Shown piece by piece: positions 7,652 to 13,793 of a stretch of DNA of 13,793 nt. The position numbers and the translations under genes were made by a program. The stretch covers positions 1 to 13,793 of the forward strand of contig JAISRY010000170.1 of assembly GCA_031273385.1 (NCBI GenBank). Direction: 5' to 3'. Every line of letters begins with the position of its first letter. Position 1 is the stretch's first letter. The DNA comes from Tannerellaceae bacterium (GTDB taxonomy: Bacteria > Bacteroidota > Bacteroidia > Bacteroidales > Tannerellaceae). The notes beneath the pieces were generated by a model. The model worked only from the letters and a program-made list of their open reading frames with translations, searched no databases and was not told the DNA's origin.

Positions 7652-9529
7652 TTATCTTCCAAGCATCACGAGCAGGATGTTGATGTCGCTGGGTGAAATG
7701 CCCGGTATCCGACTGGCTTGTGCGATGGTTTCGGGATCTATCCGCGTCAACTTCTGGCGGGCTTCGGTGGAGAGGGATTGAATCGAGTGGTAATCGAACT
7801 TTCCTTTTATGTGAATATTCTCCAGCCGGTTGATCTTTTCGGCGATCTGTTTTTCGCGCCGGATGTATCCGCTGTATTTGATGGCGATCTCGGTCGCTTC
7901 GATCAGTTCGCTTTTCCGGCTTTCGGGAGCCTTGTCCAGCTCGGCATGGAGGGCGGGCAATAGGGTCGCCAGGCTTTCCAGCGAGAGCTGCGGGCGGGAG
8001 ATTAGGTCGATCAGTTTGCAGCCATGCGATAGCGGCGTTGTCCCCAGCGCCTCCAGTCCGGCGTTGACAGCCTGCGGCCTGACGGAATAGTTTTCGGCGA
8101 AAGCAATGATTGCATCGCGGAACGATTCCTTTTCGTCCAACAGGTCGCGGCGCTCCTTTTTTGCCAATCCGATCGCATAGCCCCGTGGCGTCAGGCGCAC
8201 GTCTGCATTATCCTGCCGGAGAAGAATCCGGTATTCGGCGCGGGAGGTGAACATCCGGTAGGGTTCGTCGACGCCTTTCGTGACAAGGTCGTCAATCAAA
8301 ACGCCGATATAGGCCTCGTCCCTTTTTAACACGAACGGCTCTCCGCCATGGCAATGGATATGCGCATTGACGCCCGCCATCAGCCCTTGCCCCGCCGCCT
8401 CTTCATATCCGGTGGTACCGTTGATCTGTCCGGCGAAAAAGAGGTGGCGGATTTGCTTTGTCTCCAGCGTGTGCAGCAACTGGGTCGGGTCGAAAAAGTC
8501 ATATTCAATGGCGTAGCCGGGACGGTAAATTCGTATATCGCGAAAGGCGGGGATCGCCTGAAGCGCCTGCAACTGGATCTCGAGCGGCAGGGAAGAGGAA
8601 AAGCCGTTCAGGTAATACTCCTGTGTGTTCTCTCCCTCCGGTTCGAGAAATAGCTGGTGTTGCGTCTTGTCGGCAAAGGTAACGATCTTCGTTTCGATGC
8701 TTGGGCAGTACCTTGGCCCGATGCTTTGTATCTGTCCGTTGTATAGCGGGGAGTCAGGCAATCCTTTGCGCAGGATATCGTGGCAGGCTTCGTTGGTGTA
8801 AAGCGTCCAGCAACTGAGTTGCTTCAATGTACGCGGGGCGAAATCGAGATATGAGAATTTGTGGAAATCGTTTTCTCCCGGCTGTTCGACCAGCTCATCG
8901 AAATGGACGCTTCTTCCGTCGATCCTTACCGGGGTGCCCGTTTTCATCCGGCAGGCATTGATCCCCAGCGAGGCCAATTGTTCGGTTATCCCGCCGACGG
9001 CAGGCTCCGCCATACGCCCTCCCTTTATCTGGGTGCGCCCGATATGCAGCAAGCCGTTCAGGAACGTGCCATTGGTCAGGATCACACAATTGGCATGAAA
9101 CGTAACACCCAGCATGGTCTTTACTCCCGATACCCGGTTGTTTTCGATGATCAATTCGGTGACCGTATCTTGCCAGATCGTCAGGTTCTCCTGATTCTCC
9201 AGCACGTTCCGCCAGGCCTCGATGAAACGGGCGCGGTCGCTTTGCGCCCGCGGGCTCCACATCGCCGGCCCCTTGCTCCGGTTCAGCATCCGGAACTGGA
9301 TCGCCGTCCGGTCTGTGACGATCCCCATGTATCCGCCCAGGGCGTCGATCTCACGGACGATCTGTCCTTTGGCAATTCCTCCGACTGCCGGGTTACAGCT
9401 CATCTGGGCAATCTTGTTCATATCCATCGTGATAAGGAGCGTCTTCGATCCCATATTGGCCGCCGCTCCTGCCGCCTCGCAGCCGGCATGTCCGGCCCCG
9501 ACAACTATTACATCGTACTTGAAATTCAT
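7652..9529 (-). CDS. mnmG: tRNA uridine-5-carboxymethylaminomethyl(34) synthesis enzyme MnmG (GidA)
   Basis: MnmG, with MnmE, installs the (carboxymethyl)aminomethyl group on the wobble uridine of several tRNAs, using FAD, NADH, methylene-tetrahydrofolate and glycine or ammonium. The 625-residue length is standard. The N-terminal dinucleotide fold GAGHAG (11-16) binds FAD. It is followed by family-specific stretches: SCNPAVGGIAKG (44-55), the GGRMAEPA region, IGPRYCPSIETK with a conserved Cys (275), and FAGQINGTTGYEEAAGQG in the FAD-contacting C-terminal part. The helical C-terminal domain that meets MnmE is present. Its ATG overlaps the ybeY stop by four bases (ATGA), indicating coupling. 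mnmE is not in the window. A parS match follows immediately downstream. Confidence 0.97.
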   Translation of the reverse strand: MNFKYDVIVVGAGHAGCEAAGAAANMGSKTLLITMDMNKIAQMSCNPAVGGIAKGQIVREIDALGGYMGIVTDRTAIQFRMLNRSKGPAMWSPRAQSDRARFIEAWRNVLENQENLTIWQDTVTELIIENNRVSGVKTMLGVTFHANCVILTNGTFLNGLLHIGRTQIKGGRMAEPAVGGITEQLASLGINACRMKTGTPVRIDGRSVHFDELVEQPGENDFHKFSYLDFAPRTLKQLSCWTLYTNEACHDILRKGLPDSPLYNGQIQSIGPRYCPSIETKIVTFADKTQHQLFLEPEGENTQEYYLNGFSSSLPLEIQLQALQAIPAFRDIRIYRPGYAIEYDFFDPTQLLHTLETKQIRHLFFAGQINGTTGYEEAAGQGLMAGVNAHIHCHGGEPFVLKRDEAYIGVLIDDLVTKGVDEPYRMFTSRAEYRILLRQDNADVRLTPRGYAIGLAKKERRDLLDEKESFRDAIIAFAENYSVRPQAVNAGLEALGTTPLSHGCKLIDLISRPQLSLESLATLLPALHAELDKAPESRKSELIEATEIAIKYSGYIRREKQIAEKINRLENIHIKGKFDYHSIQSLSTEARQKLTRIDPETIAQASRIPGISPSDINILLVMLGR

Positions 9530-9990
9530 TGTTCTTTTTTCTGTTCGGTTATTGATTGTCGCTCTCCTTTTTCGCCGAAGAGCAGGGCTAACGCCCGGTT
9601 TTCGTTCCTCTCCATGACCTCCCGTTGTCCGGCGCCTTTATCCTCGATGCCGCAAAGGTGCAAAATTCCGTGGATAATGACGCGGTGAAGCTCTACGATG
9701 AAATCGACATGGTATTTTTGGGCGTTACTCGCTACCGTATCGAGGCTAATCACGAGATCCCCTGCGATGGTATCCCCGTCGGAGTAGTCGAACGTAATGA
9801 TATCGGTATAGTAATCGTGCTTCAGGTACTGGCGGTTGACCTCCAGTATCTTTTCGTCGTCACAAAAAAGGTAGTTGATTTCACCGGCTTTCCGCTGAAA
9901 GCTTGTGGCGACGGATTTGATCCATGCGCTTGTCGCCCTTTTCCGTATCGGAGGAAACGAGACATGCTCTGTATGATATCGAATAGCCAT
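9526..9990 (-). CDS. ybeY: Endoribonuclease / rRNA maturation factor YbeY
   Basis: YbeY is a metal-dependent RNase involved in 16S rRNA 3'-end maturation and ribosome quality control. The 154-residue protein carries the family core TDIITFDY (63-69) and the metal site HGILHLCGIED (107-117). The family pattern is H-G-x-L-H-L-x-G-x-D-H. Here the first two histidines (H107, H111) are kept but the third ligand position is Asp (D117). From memory the Asp variant (HLCGYKDK) is usual in Bacteroidota, so I read it as lineage-typical and not inactivating. The gene begins 9 bp after the spmAB stop and overlaps mnmG by four bases. Confidence 0.93.
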   Translation of the reverse strand: MAIRYHTEHVSFPPIRKRATSAWIKSVATSFQRKAGEINYLFCDDEKILEVNRQYLKHDYYTDIITFDYSDGDTIAGDLVISLDTVASNAQKYHVDFIVELHRVIIHGILHLCGIEDKGAGQREVMERNENRALALLFGEKGERQSITEQKKEQ

Positions 9991-9999
9991 AATGGAGGT

Positions 10000-11238
10000 T
10001 TATACGTAATTAAAAAACAGGTAAGTCAGGAAAATCGCCGCAACGGCGCCGGTAAGGTCGGCCAGCAGCGAACATGGTACGGTATAACGGGTATTCCGGA
10101 TGTTGACGCTGCCGTAATAAAGGGCGACGACATAGAATGTCGTATCTGTCGACCCTTGCACAATGGAGGCCAAACGGCCGACGAACGAATCGACGCCATA
10201 CGTATTCATCGCGTCCAGCATCATCCCCCGCGCCCCGCTGCCGCTGAGCGGCTTCATCAGCATGGTCGGCAGCCCGCCGACAAACTCGGTGTCCAATCCC
10301 ATCGCGCCAACCCCTGCCTTGATGCCCTCGACGATAAAATCCATGGCTCCCGAAGCGCGGAAAACGCCAATGCCCACCAGTATCGCAATCAGGTAGGGGA
10401 TGATGGTAATAGCCGTTTTAAAGCCCTCTTTCGCCCCCTCGATGAAAGCGTCATACACCTGTATCTTCTTCCGTATGCCGCAGACAATGAATCCGCAGAT
10501 GATGGTGAAAAGAAGCGTATTGGCGAAGAGGGTGGAATAGGTGGACACCTGCTGTTGGTCGAGCGACCTGAACAGGACGACGACCCCTACGGTCAATGCC
10601 GCCAGTCCGCCAAGGAAGAGCAACAGGTTTTTCTGCAGGATATTGATCCGTTGCCTGACGCAGACCACGAATATGGCGGTCAGCGTCGAAACGAGCGTTG
10701 CCAGGAGAATCGGCAGGAAGACGTCCGATGGATTCGCCGAACCCAATTGCGCCCTGTACATCATAATGGTGATGGGAATCAGGGTAAGCCCGGATGCGTT
10801 GATGCACAGGAACATGATCATGGCGTCGCTGGCGCGGTTCTTTTCGCCGTTTAATTCCTGTAATTGCTGCATCGCTTTCAGCCCCATGGGCGTGGCGGCA
10901 TTGTCGAGGCCTAAGAGGTTGGCCGACAGGTTCATGAATATAGAGCCTGTGACCGGATGGCCTTTCGGTATACCCGGGAAGAGCGCACCGAATACCGGCG
11001 AAGCCATACGGGCGAACGATTGGACGACGCCTCCCCGCTCGCCGATCTTCATGATACCGAGCCAAAGGGTCAATATCCCCGTCAATCCCAGCGATATCTC
11101 AAACCCCGATTTGGCCGACTCAAACGACGATTGGATGATCTCGGTAAAGACCGCCGTATCGCCACAGATGACGAGCTTTCCCACAGCAACCGCAAACGCC
11201 ACCAGAAAAAAAGCAATCCAGATATAGTTTAATACCAT
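10000..11238 (-). CDS. Fused SpmA/SpmB-type nucleoside-recognition (Gate domain) membrane protein
   Basis: This 412-residue polytopic membrane protein joins two Gate-type domains that are separate SpmA and SpmB proteins in Bacillus. The first half (about 1-200) has hydrophobic segments at 5-25, 45-63, 140-160 and 173-195 and the SpmA signature NLSANLLGLDNAATPMG (103-119). The second half (about 235-412) has the SpmB signatures IIPYLIAILVGIGVFRASGAMD (described here by its ends, 279-300), PLSGSGARG (330-338) and QGSTDTTFYVVALYYGS (361-377). SpmA and SpmB are needed for spore core dehydration in Bacillus. This lineage does not sporulate, so the name is only historical. Transport of a nucleoside-like or other small solute is suggested by the Gate domain, but no substrate is established. 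It is the first gene of the seven-gene cluster. Its ATG lies 20 bp below a perfect TAnnTTTG element. Confidence 0.88.
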   Translation of the reverse strand: MVLNYIWIAFFLVAFAVAVGKLVICGDTAVFTEIIQSSFESAKSGFEISLGLTGILTLWLGIMKIGERGGVVQSFARMASPVFGALFPGIPKGHPVTGSIFMNLSANLLGLDNAATPMGLKAMQQLQELNGEKNRASDAMIMFLCINASGLTLIPITIMMYRAQLGSANPSDVFLPILLATLVSTLTAIFVVCVRQRINILQKNLLLFLGGLAALTVGVVVLFRSLDQQQVSTYSTLFANTLLFTIICGFIVCGIRKKIQVYDAFIEGAKEGFKTAITIIPYLIAILVGIGVFRASGAMDFIVEGIKAGVGAMGLDTEFVGGLPTMLMKPLSGSGARGMMLDAMNTYGVDSFVGRLASIVQGSTDTTFYVVALYYGSVNIRNTRYTVPCSLLADLTGAVAAIFLTYLFFNYV

Positions 11239-11258
11239 ATTTATTTGTTTGATAGCAA

Positions 11259-11266
11259 CAAAAGTA
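11259..11266 (-). promoter_or_regulatory. -7 element of the probable operon promoter for spmAB-ybeY-mnmG-uvrC-dtd-mazG-deoC
   Basis: The minus strand reads TACTTTTG, a perfect TAnnTTTG. It ends 20 nt before the spmAB ATG. No good TTTG is found at the expected -33 distance, so strength is uncertain. The same octamer precedes the polyprenyl synthase gene at 3002-3009. It lies within 11 bp of the opposite-strand promoter for the hydroxyacid dehydrogenase, so the two promoters overlap or compete. Confidence 0.5.
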
Positions 11267-11276
11267 CGAATTCTTC

Positions 11277-11307
11277 TTTGTATTCATGGCCTCTTTTTAT
11301 AAATTTG
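11277..11307 (+). promoter_or_regulatory. Bacteroides-type promoter for the hydroxyacid dehydrogenase gene
   Basis: TTTG at 11277-11280, a 19-nt spacer, and TAAATTTG at 11300-11307 match both consensus elements perfectly (TTTG and TAnnTTTG). The start codon is at 11341, leaving a leader of about 25-30 nt. This is the best promoter match in the window and supports the Bacteroidales assignment. Confidence 0.7.
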
Positions 11308-11340
11308 ATCGCTCATAGCAACCTGTAATAAAGTAAGACG

Positions 11341-12300
11341 ATGAAAATATTGGTAACATACGACATGTTTCGTGAAGGATACGCCGCGTTGGAAAGGCGG
11401 TATGACGTGACTTTTCCCGATAAAAGGGACTTCTCATACGAAGAGGTATCGGCAATGATCGCAGACTATGACATCCTTTGTCCGATGTTCAATTTCCCTG
11501 TCGACCGTGCGCTGATCGACCGTGCGCCGAAGTTGAAACTGATTGCCAACTATGCGGTAGGGTATAATAATATAGATGTAGCCTACGCGCTGGAAAAGGG
11601 GATAACGGTGGCCAATACCCCCGACCCGGTGATCGCCCCGACGGCCAACCTGGCGCTGGGATTGATGATCGACGCCGCGAGGCGCATCTCGGAGTGTGAC
11701 CGGAAACTCCGCAAGCAAAAAGAGCGCATGAAAATCTCCGTCCTGGAAAATATGGGCGTTCAGATCACCGGGCAAACGCTCGGTATCTTTGGCATGGGAC
11801 GCATCGGGAAAGCCCTTTGCAAGCGGGCGCGCGCCTGCGGGATGGATGTGATCTACCATAACCGTAGCCGGATCGACCTCGAAGAGGAAACCCGCCTGGG
11901 CGTGGTCTATGTCTCTTTCGACGAGCTGTTGGCGCAATCCGATTTCCTATCGTTGAATGCGCCCTATACGGAAGAGACCCATCATATTGTCGATGAAATC
12001 GCCTTAAGCCGCATGAAGCCCTCCGCCATCCTGATCAACACCGCACGCGGCCCGCTCGTCGATGAATACGCCCTTATTAACGCGTTAAAGGAGAAGACGA
12101 TCCTTGGCGCCGGACTCGACGTCTTTGAGTTTGGCGACCATCCGCTGCCCGGATTGCTGGAATTGGACAACGTGGTGATGACTCCGCACATCGGAACGCA
12201 AACGGTTGCCGCCCGCCTCGATATGGCGCACGACGTTTGCCGCAATGTGATCGGTTTTATTGAGGGCGACCGCCCCGTTTCACGTGTTCTCCGCCCCTGA
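11341..12300 (+). CDS. D-isomer-specific 2-hydroxyacid dehydrogenase
   Basis: This 319-residue NAD(P)-dependent oxidoreductase would interconvert a 2-keto acid and a D-2-hydroxy acid. The substrate is not recognisable; glyoxylate/hydroxypyruvate or similar small acids are possible. The split catalytic domain runs about 1-100 and 285-319, with the nucleotide-binding domain between. GMGRIG (151-156) is the GxGxxG loop, followed by an IYHNRSR stretch whose Asn and Arg instead of Asp would fit NADP preference. The substrate Arg is R236 in NTARGPLVDE and the catalytic His is H283 in TPHIGTQ. The usual E-x-E-P segment carrying the catalytic Glu is replaced by E-F-G-D (263-266) with one residue fewer before the His, so the acid partner is not where expected. 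It is a single-gene unit, divergent from spmAB, with no obvious terminator. Confidence 0.88.
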   Translation: MKILVTYDMFREGYAALERRYDVTFPDKRDFSYEEVSAMIADYDILCPMFNFPVDRALIDRAPKLKLIANYAVGYNNIDVAYALEKGITVANTPDPVIAPTANLALGLMIDAARRISECDRKLRKQKERMKISVLENMGVQITGQTLGIFGMGRIGKALCKRARACGMDVIYHNRSRIDLEEETRLGVVYVSFDELLAQSDFLSLNAPYTEETHHIVDEIALSRMKPSAILINTARGPLVDEYALINALKEKTILGAGLDVFEFGDHPLPGLLELDNVVMTPHIGTQTVAARLDMAHDVCRNVIGFIEGDRPVSRVLRP

Positions 12301-12563
12301 AACCGCCCCGGATTTGTTTTATTGCCCCTCTTTTCGTTCGATAGAATTGTCTATTTAAGATTTTTCTGCACAAATTATTTTTTGATATTCGTGTTATTTC
12401 GTATAATTGCACACGAAGATGGTTGTTTGTGGCTGTTTTTGTGATAGTAAATGGATTCGGACGCGGCATAAATGACAGAATTGTCTCATTTACGATTGAA
12501 GAAAATTGAAATACAAGATAAAAATAACGTCTGCATGAGCAGAAAAAGAGGGAGTAAAGGGAT
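12301..12563. other. 263-bp AT-rich intergenic region upstream of the DUF6261-like gene
   Basis: No convincing gene is present. It holds T-rich tracts, a weak promoter candidate (TTTG at 12381-12384, 17-nt spacer, TATAATTG at 12402-12409, with one mismatch in the -7 element and a short spacer), and two copies of AGAATTGTCT annotated separately. A purine-rich AAAGGG lies four bases before the start codon at 12564 and could serve as a weak ribosome-binding site. If the promoter is right, the leader would be about 150 nt, unusually long beside the other genes here. Confidence 0.4.
12343..12495 (+). repeat. Pair of direct repeats upstream of the DUF6261-like gene
   Basis: AGAATTGTCT occurs at 12343-12352 and again at 12477-12486, 134 bp apart in the same orientation. 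The likeness continues: ATTTAAGATT after the first copy, and CATTTACGATT after the second. A shorter AGAATTGT recurs at 13428-13435, beyond the gene. These could be operator half-sites or remnants of a local duplication. No function is assigned. Confidence 0.45.
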
Positions 12564-13316
12564 ATGGAACTGATAAAAGAGAAAATCAAAGAGATTAACA
12601 GGCCGAGTTTCAGGCTTGTACGTAACGCCGGGCATTATGCCTATCATGGCAGCGTGTTGAAAGCGATCTCCCCGGTGATCGCCAAAGAGTATAAAATGGA
12701 AGACCTGCGTCTGGCCTACGAACGGCTTTTCAGGAAAGAGGAGGAGGCCTTTATGCGGCACAGGAGCTTTGAAGAGACAAAAGATATTCAGGCGGCGGAT
12801 CAGAAGCGCGACGAACTGTTTTGTTTCATCAAACGGTTTATCGAAAATATGAAATACAACCCCGACCCCGAATTGAAGGCCGGGGCGGAAGTCCTGAACC
12901 GTGCCCTGGCGCTCTACCGCAATGCGCACCGCAAATCGTTTGAAGAGAACACCGATATGGTCGACCGCTTTATCGCGGAGATCGAAAAGGAGGAATATGC
13001 CGGAGCGCTGAACAGGCTGGATCTGCAGAAGTCGCTCAGTCTGCTGAAAGAGGCCAATACGAAGTTTGCCGCCCTCTATCACGAACGGTTGGACAAGAAA
13101 CGGCAGCGTAGCAGCGAAGAGAAAATGAAGCAGCTCCGCCCCTTGGTCGACCAGGCTTTTTTCGAGGTCATAAAGTTTATCAATGCCATCTATCTGGTCA
13201 GCCACGAGATCACAAAAGAGGAGCAGGTCATCGACGAATTGGGGCGTATAATTGATGAAATTAACGGCTGTAGCGAAAAACTGAGTGTCACCAAAAACCC
13301 CGTTTTAGTGACATAA
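12564..13316 (+). CDS. DUF6261-like family protein of unknown function
   Basis: The protein has 250 residues, is almost wholly helical and rich in Lys and Glu, and has no signal peptide or membrane segment, so it is probably cytoplasmic. The N-terminal stretch FRLVRNAGHYAYHGSVL (16-32) resembles the 'LRNxEHYxFH' opening I associate with the Bacteroidota family DUF6261. The rest (four to five long helices, with a charged K-K-R-Q-R-S-S-E-E-K stretch near 178-187) fits that family's length of about 240-250. I recall that members often occur in multiple copies per genome, near mobile elements, but no function is established. The start ATG 12564 is four bases after AAAGGG. The gene is followed by hairpins, a degenerate repeat tract and a transposase-like remnant. 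The family assignment is from memory of the motif only. Confidence 0.65.
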   Translation: MELIKEKIKEINRPSFRLVRNAGHYAYHGSVLKAISPVIAKEYKMEDLRLAYERLFRKEEEAFMRHRSFEETKDIQAADQKRDELFCFIKRFIENMKYNPDPELKAGAEVLNRALALYRNAHRKSFEENTDMVDRFIAEIEKEEYAGALNRLDLQKSLSLLKEANTKFAALYHERLDKKRQRSSEEKMKQLRPLVDQAFFEVIKFINAIYLVSHEITKEEQVIDELGRIIDEINGCSEKLSVTKNPVLVT

Positions 13317-13321
13317 TGTCA
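13287..13321. other. Hairpin and palindrome over the 3' end of the DUF6261-like gene
   Basis: GTCAC-C-AAAA at 13287-13296 pairs with TTTT-A-GTGAC at 13303-13312, giving nine pairs and one mismatch around a 6-nt loop. TGACATAATGTCA at 13309-13321 is a separate perfect palindrome that includes the stop codon. A six-A run follows, not a T run, so the hairpin is not a classical terminator for this gene. Confidence 0.4.
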
Positions 13322-13559
13322 AAAAATGCCCCTTTTCGGCAGTGCGTATTTTTTGAATTTTTCCGAATTTTTCTCCCTTTTCGGACGAAAATCCCGCCCT
13401 TTTGGGCGAAATGACAACGATTCTCAGAGAATTGTTCGAAATCATCTGGATGATGTCCGGAGATGATTAGGATGATTTTTAGAGAGATCCGGATCATTCC
13501 CGGACATGATCCAGATGATTTTCCGGACAGTTCCGAACATTTTGTCAACAAGCCTTAAT
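13317..13559. repeat. Non-coding palindrome- and repeat-rich stretch
   Basis: No supported gene lies here. The left part has short C/T-rich near-repeats (CCCCTTTTCGG, TCCCTTTTCGGAC, CGCCCTTTTGGGCG). The last is a 5-bp hairpin with a TTTT loop at 13395-13408. AACGATTCTC-A-GAGAATTGTT at 13416-13436 is a near-perfect palindrome with one G-T pair. The right part (13439-13530) mixes ATGATT and TCCGGA units and holds a long inverted repeat annotated separately. The stretch is lower in GC than the genes to its left. Confidence 0.6.
13439..13521. repeat. 22-bp imperfect inverted repeat with degenerate GATGAT/TCCGGA units
   Basis: The left arm 13439-13460 (containing CATCTGGATGATGTCCGG) and right arm 13500-13521 (containing CCGGACATGATCCAGATG) are reverse complements at 21 of 22 positions, separated by 39 bp. 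A nested 7-bp hairpin, GGATCAT and ATGATCC, lies at 13491-13512. TCCGGA recurs at 13456, 13488 and 13522, and GGATGAT recurs within the left arm and at 13470. The units are irregular in spacing, which suggests a decayed repeat cluster. Confidence 0.6.
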
Positions 13560-13793
13560 TCAGAACTCCTGACCTGGCACAGATTGGATTGTCGCGATTT
13601 TGAAGTGGAGGGTTAAAGCAGTACCTGGATAGCGTGTTTGTGATAGATTGATGGTATGTATCACGTTTCGGATGGCCTCGTTGCTTCGTTGGTTAGCCAA
13701 AGGGTATAGTGTGATGACAAGTTGATTATTTTGATAATCGGGCAACAGGTCTATGGTTTGATTGATAATGGCTTTCACTAACGTTCTGATTTC
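13560..13793 (-). CDS. Probable transposase, C-terminal end only (partial)
   Basis: The frame is open from the right edge to TGA at 13560-13562, giving 77 residues beginning EIRTLVKAIINQ. A GTG at 13778 lies inside the frame but is unlikely to be the true start, because the frame continues off the window. The pattern 'LPDYQNNQLVITLYPLANQ' then 'RSNEAIRNVIHTIN' and 'TRYPGTALTLHFKIAT' resembles the tail of a transposase-like protein I recall from many Bacteroidales genomes. No catalytic residues are in view. Its base composition is lower in GC than the housekeeping genes, consistent with mobile DNA. The repeat-rich stretch beside it may be related, but I see no clear element terminus. If not a transposase it is a hypothetical protein. 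Confidence 0.5.
   Translation of the reverse strand, partial: EIRTLVKAIINQTIDLLPDYQNNQLVITLYPLANQRSNEAIRNVIHTINLSQTRYPGTALTLHFKIATIQSVPGQEF

Noticed and set aside
9625..10854. A 409-codon open frame on the plus strand
   Set aside because: It runs antisense through ybeY and spmAB, both with clear family motifs. Its product is rich in Asp, Gly, Arg and His with no recognisable domain, as expected of an antisense shadow.
12277..12286. A second parS-like core, GTTTCACGTG, at the end of the hydroxyacid dehydrogenase gene
   Set aside because: Only one half-site matches. The bases after CACGTG diverge from parS, and the stretch is coding (PVSRVLRP).
12535..12573. A 12-residue ORF (MSRKRGSKGIWN) overlapping the DUF6261-like start, considered as a leader peptide
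   Set aside because: No run of regulatory codons and no attenuator-like hairpin follows. Its overlap with the ribosome-binding region is as likely chance.
12486..13205. A 239-codon minus-strand frame opposite the DUF6261-like gene
   Set aside because: The plus-strand frame has a recognisable family opening, helical character and a plausible start context. The minus frame is Phe/Leu-rich and featureless.
13439..13530. CRISPR-like array
   Set aside because: Repeated units are short, in both orientations, and irregularly spaced. There are no uniform spacers and no cas genes in the window.
13288..13551. An 87-codon minus-strand frame through the repeat tract
   Set aside because: The frame is open only because the repeats lack stops in that phase. 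It runs into the 3' end of the DUF6261-like gene and shows no domain.

Overview
The window is chromosomal DNA of a Bacteroidota bacterium, most likely order Bacteroidales. Three things support this. The intergenic regions carry the Bacteroides-type promoter (TTTG at -33, TAnnTTTG at -7) in place of a sigma-70 promoter, and most starts have A-rich leaders without a strong Shine-Dalgarno. The SpmA and SpmB halves are fused. One gene resembles the DUF6261 family, which I know only from Bacteroidota. Base composition is near 50% GC in the genes and lower at the right end. A member of the Tannerellaceae or a neighbouring family would fit, but I cannot name a genus.

Layout. Positions 1-150 hold the C-terminal end of an AraC-type regulator cut by the window edge. 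It converges on polA (minus strand), an intact DNA polymerase I with both exonuclease domains. A 100-bp divergent region separates polA from a plus-strand long-chain polyprenyl diphosphate synthase. That gene converges, across a strong bidirectional hairpin terminator, on a seven-gene minus-strand cluster covering 4111-11238. Read in transcription order the cluster is spmAB fusion, ybeY, mnmG, uvrC, dtd, a MazG-like pyrophosphohydrolase and deoC. Gaps are 11 bp or less or genes overlap, except for 47 bp between mnmG and uvrC. That 47-bp gap contains a 16/16 match to the canonical chromosomal parS centromere site. A second divergent region holds back-to-back Bacteroides-type promoters and leads to a plus-strand D-2-hydroxyacid dehydrogenase. 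Then come a DUF6261-like helical protein of unknown function, a repeat- and palindrome-rich non-coding stretch (about 13317-13559), and the C-terminal end of a probable transposase running off the right edge.

How the genes fit together. Most of the window is housekeeping. polA and uvrC serve DNA repair. mnmG, ybeY and dtd serve tRNA modification, ribosome maturation and translation fidelity. The MazG-like enzyme and deoC handle nucleotide clean-up and salvage. The polyprenyl synthase makes isoprenoid side chains. The tight minus-strand packing suggests one transcription unit with an internal parS.

I see no defence system, CRISPR array, biosynthetic cluster or clearly new multi-gene system. 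The points most worth following up are the parS site, the altered catalytic-acid region of the hydroxyacid dehydrogenase, and the degenerate repeat tract between the DUF6261-like gene and the transposase remnant.
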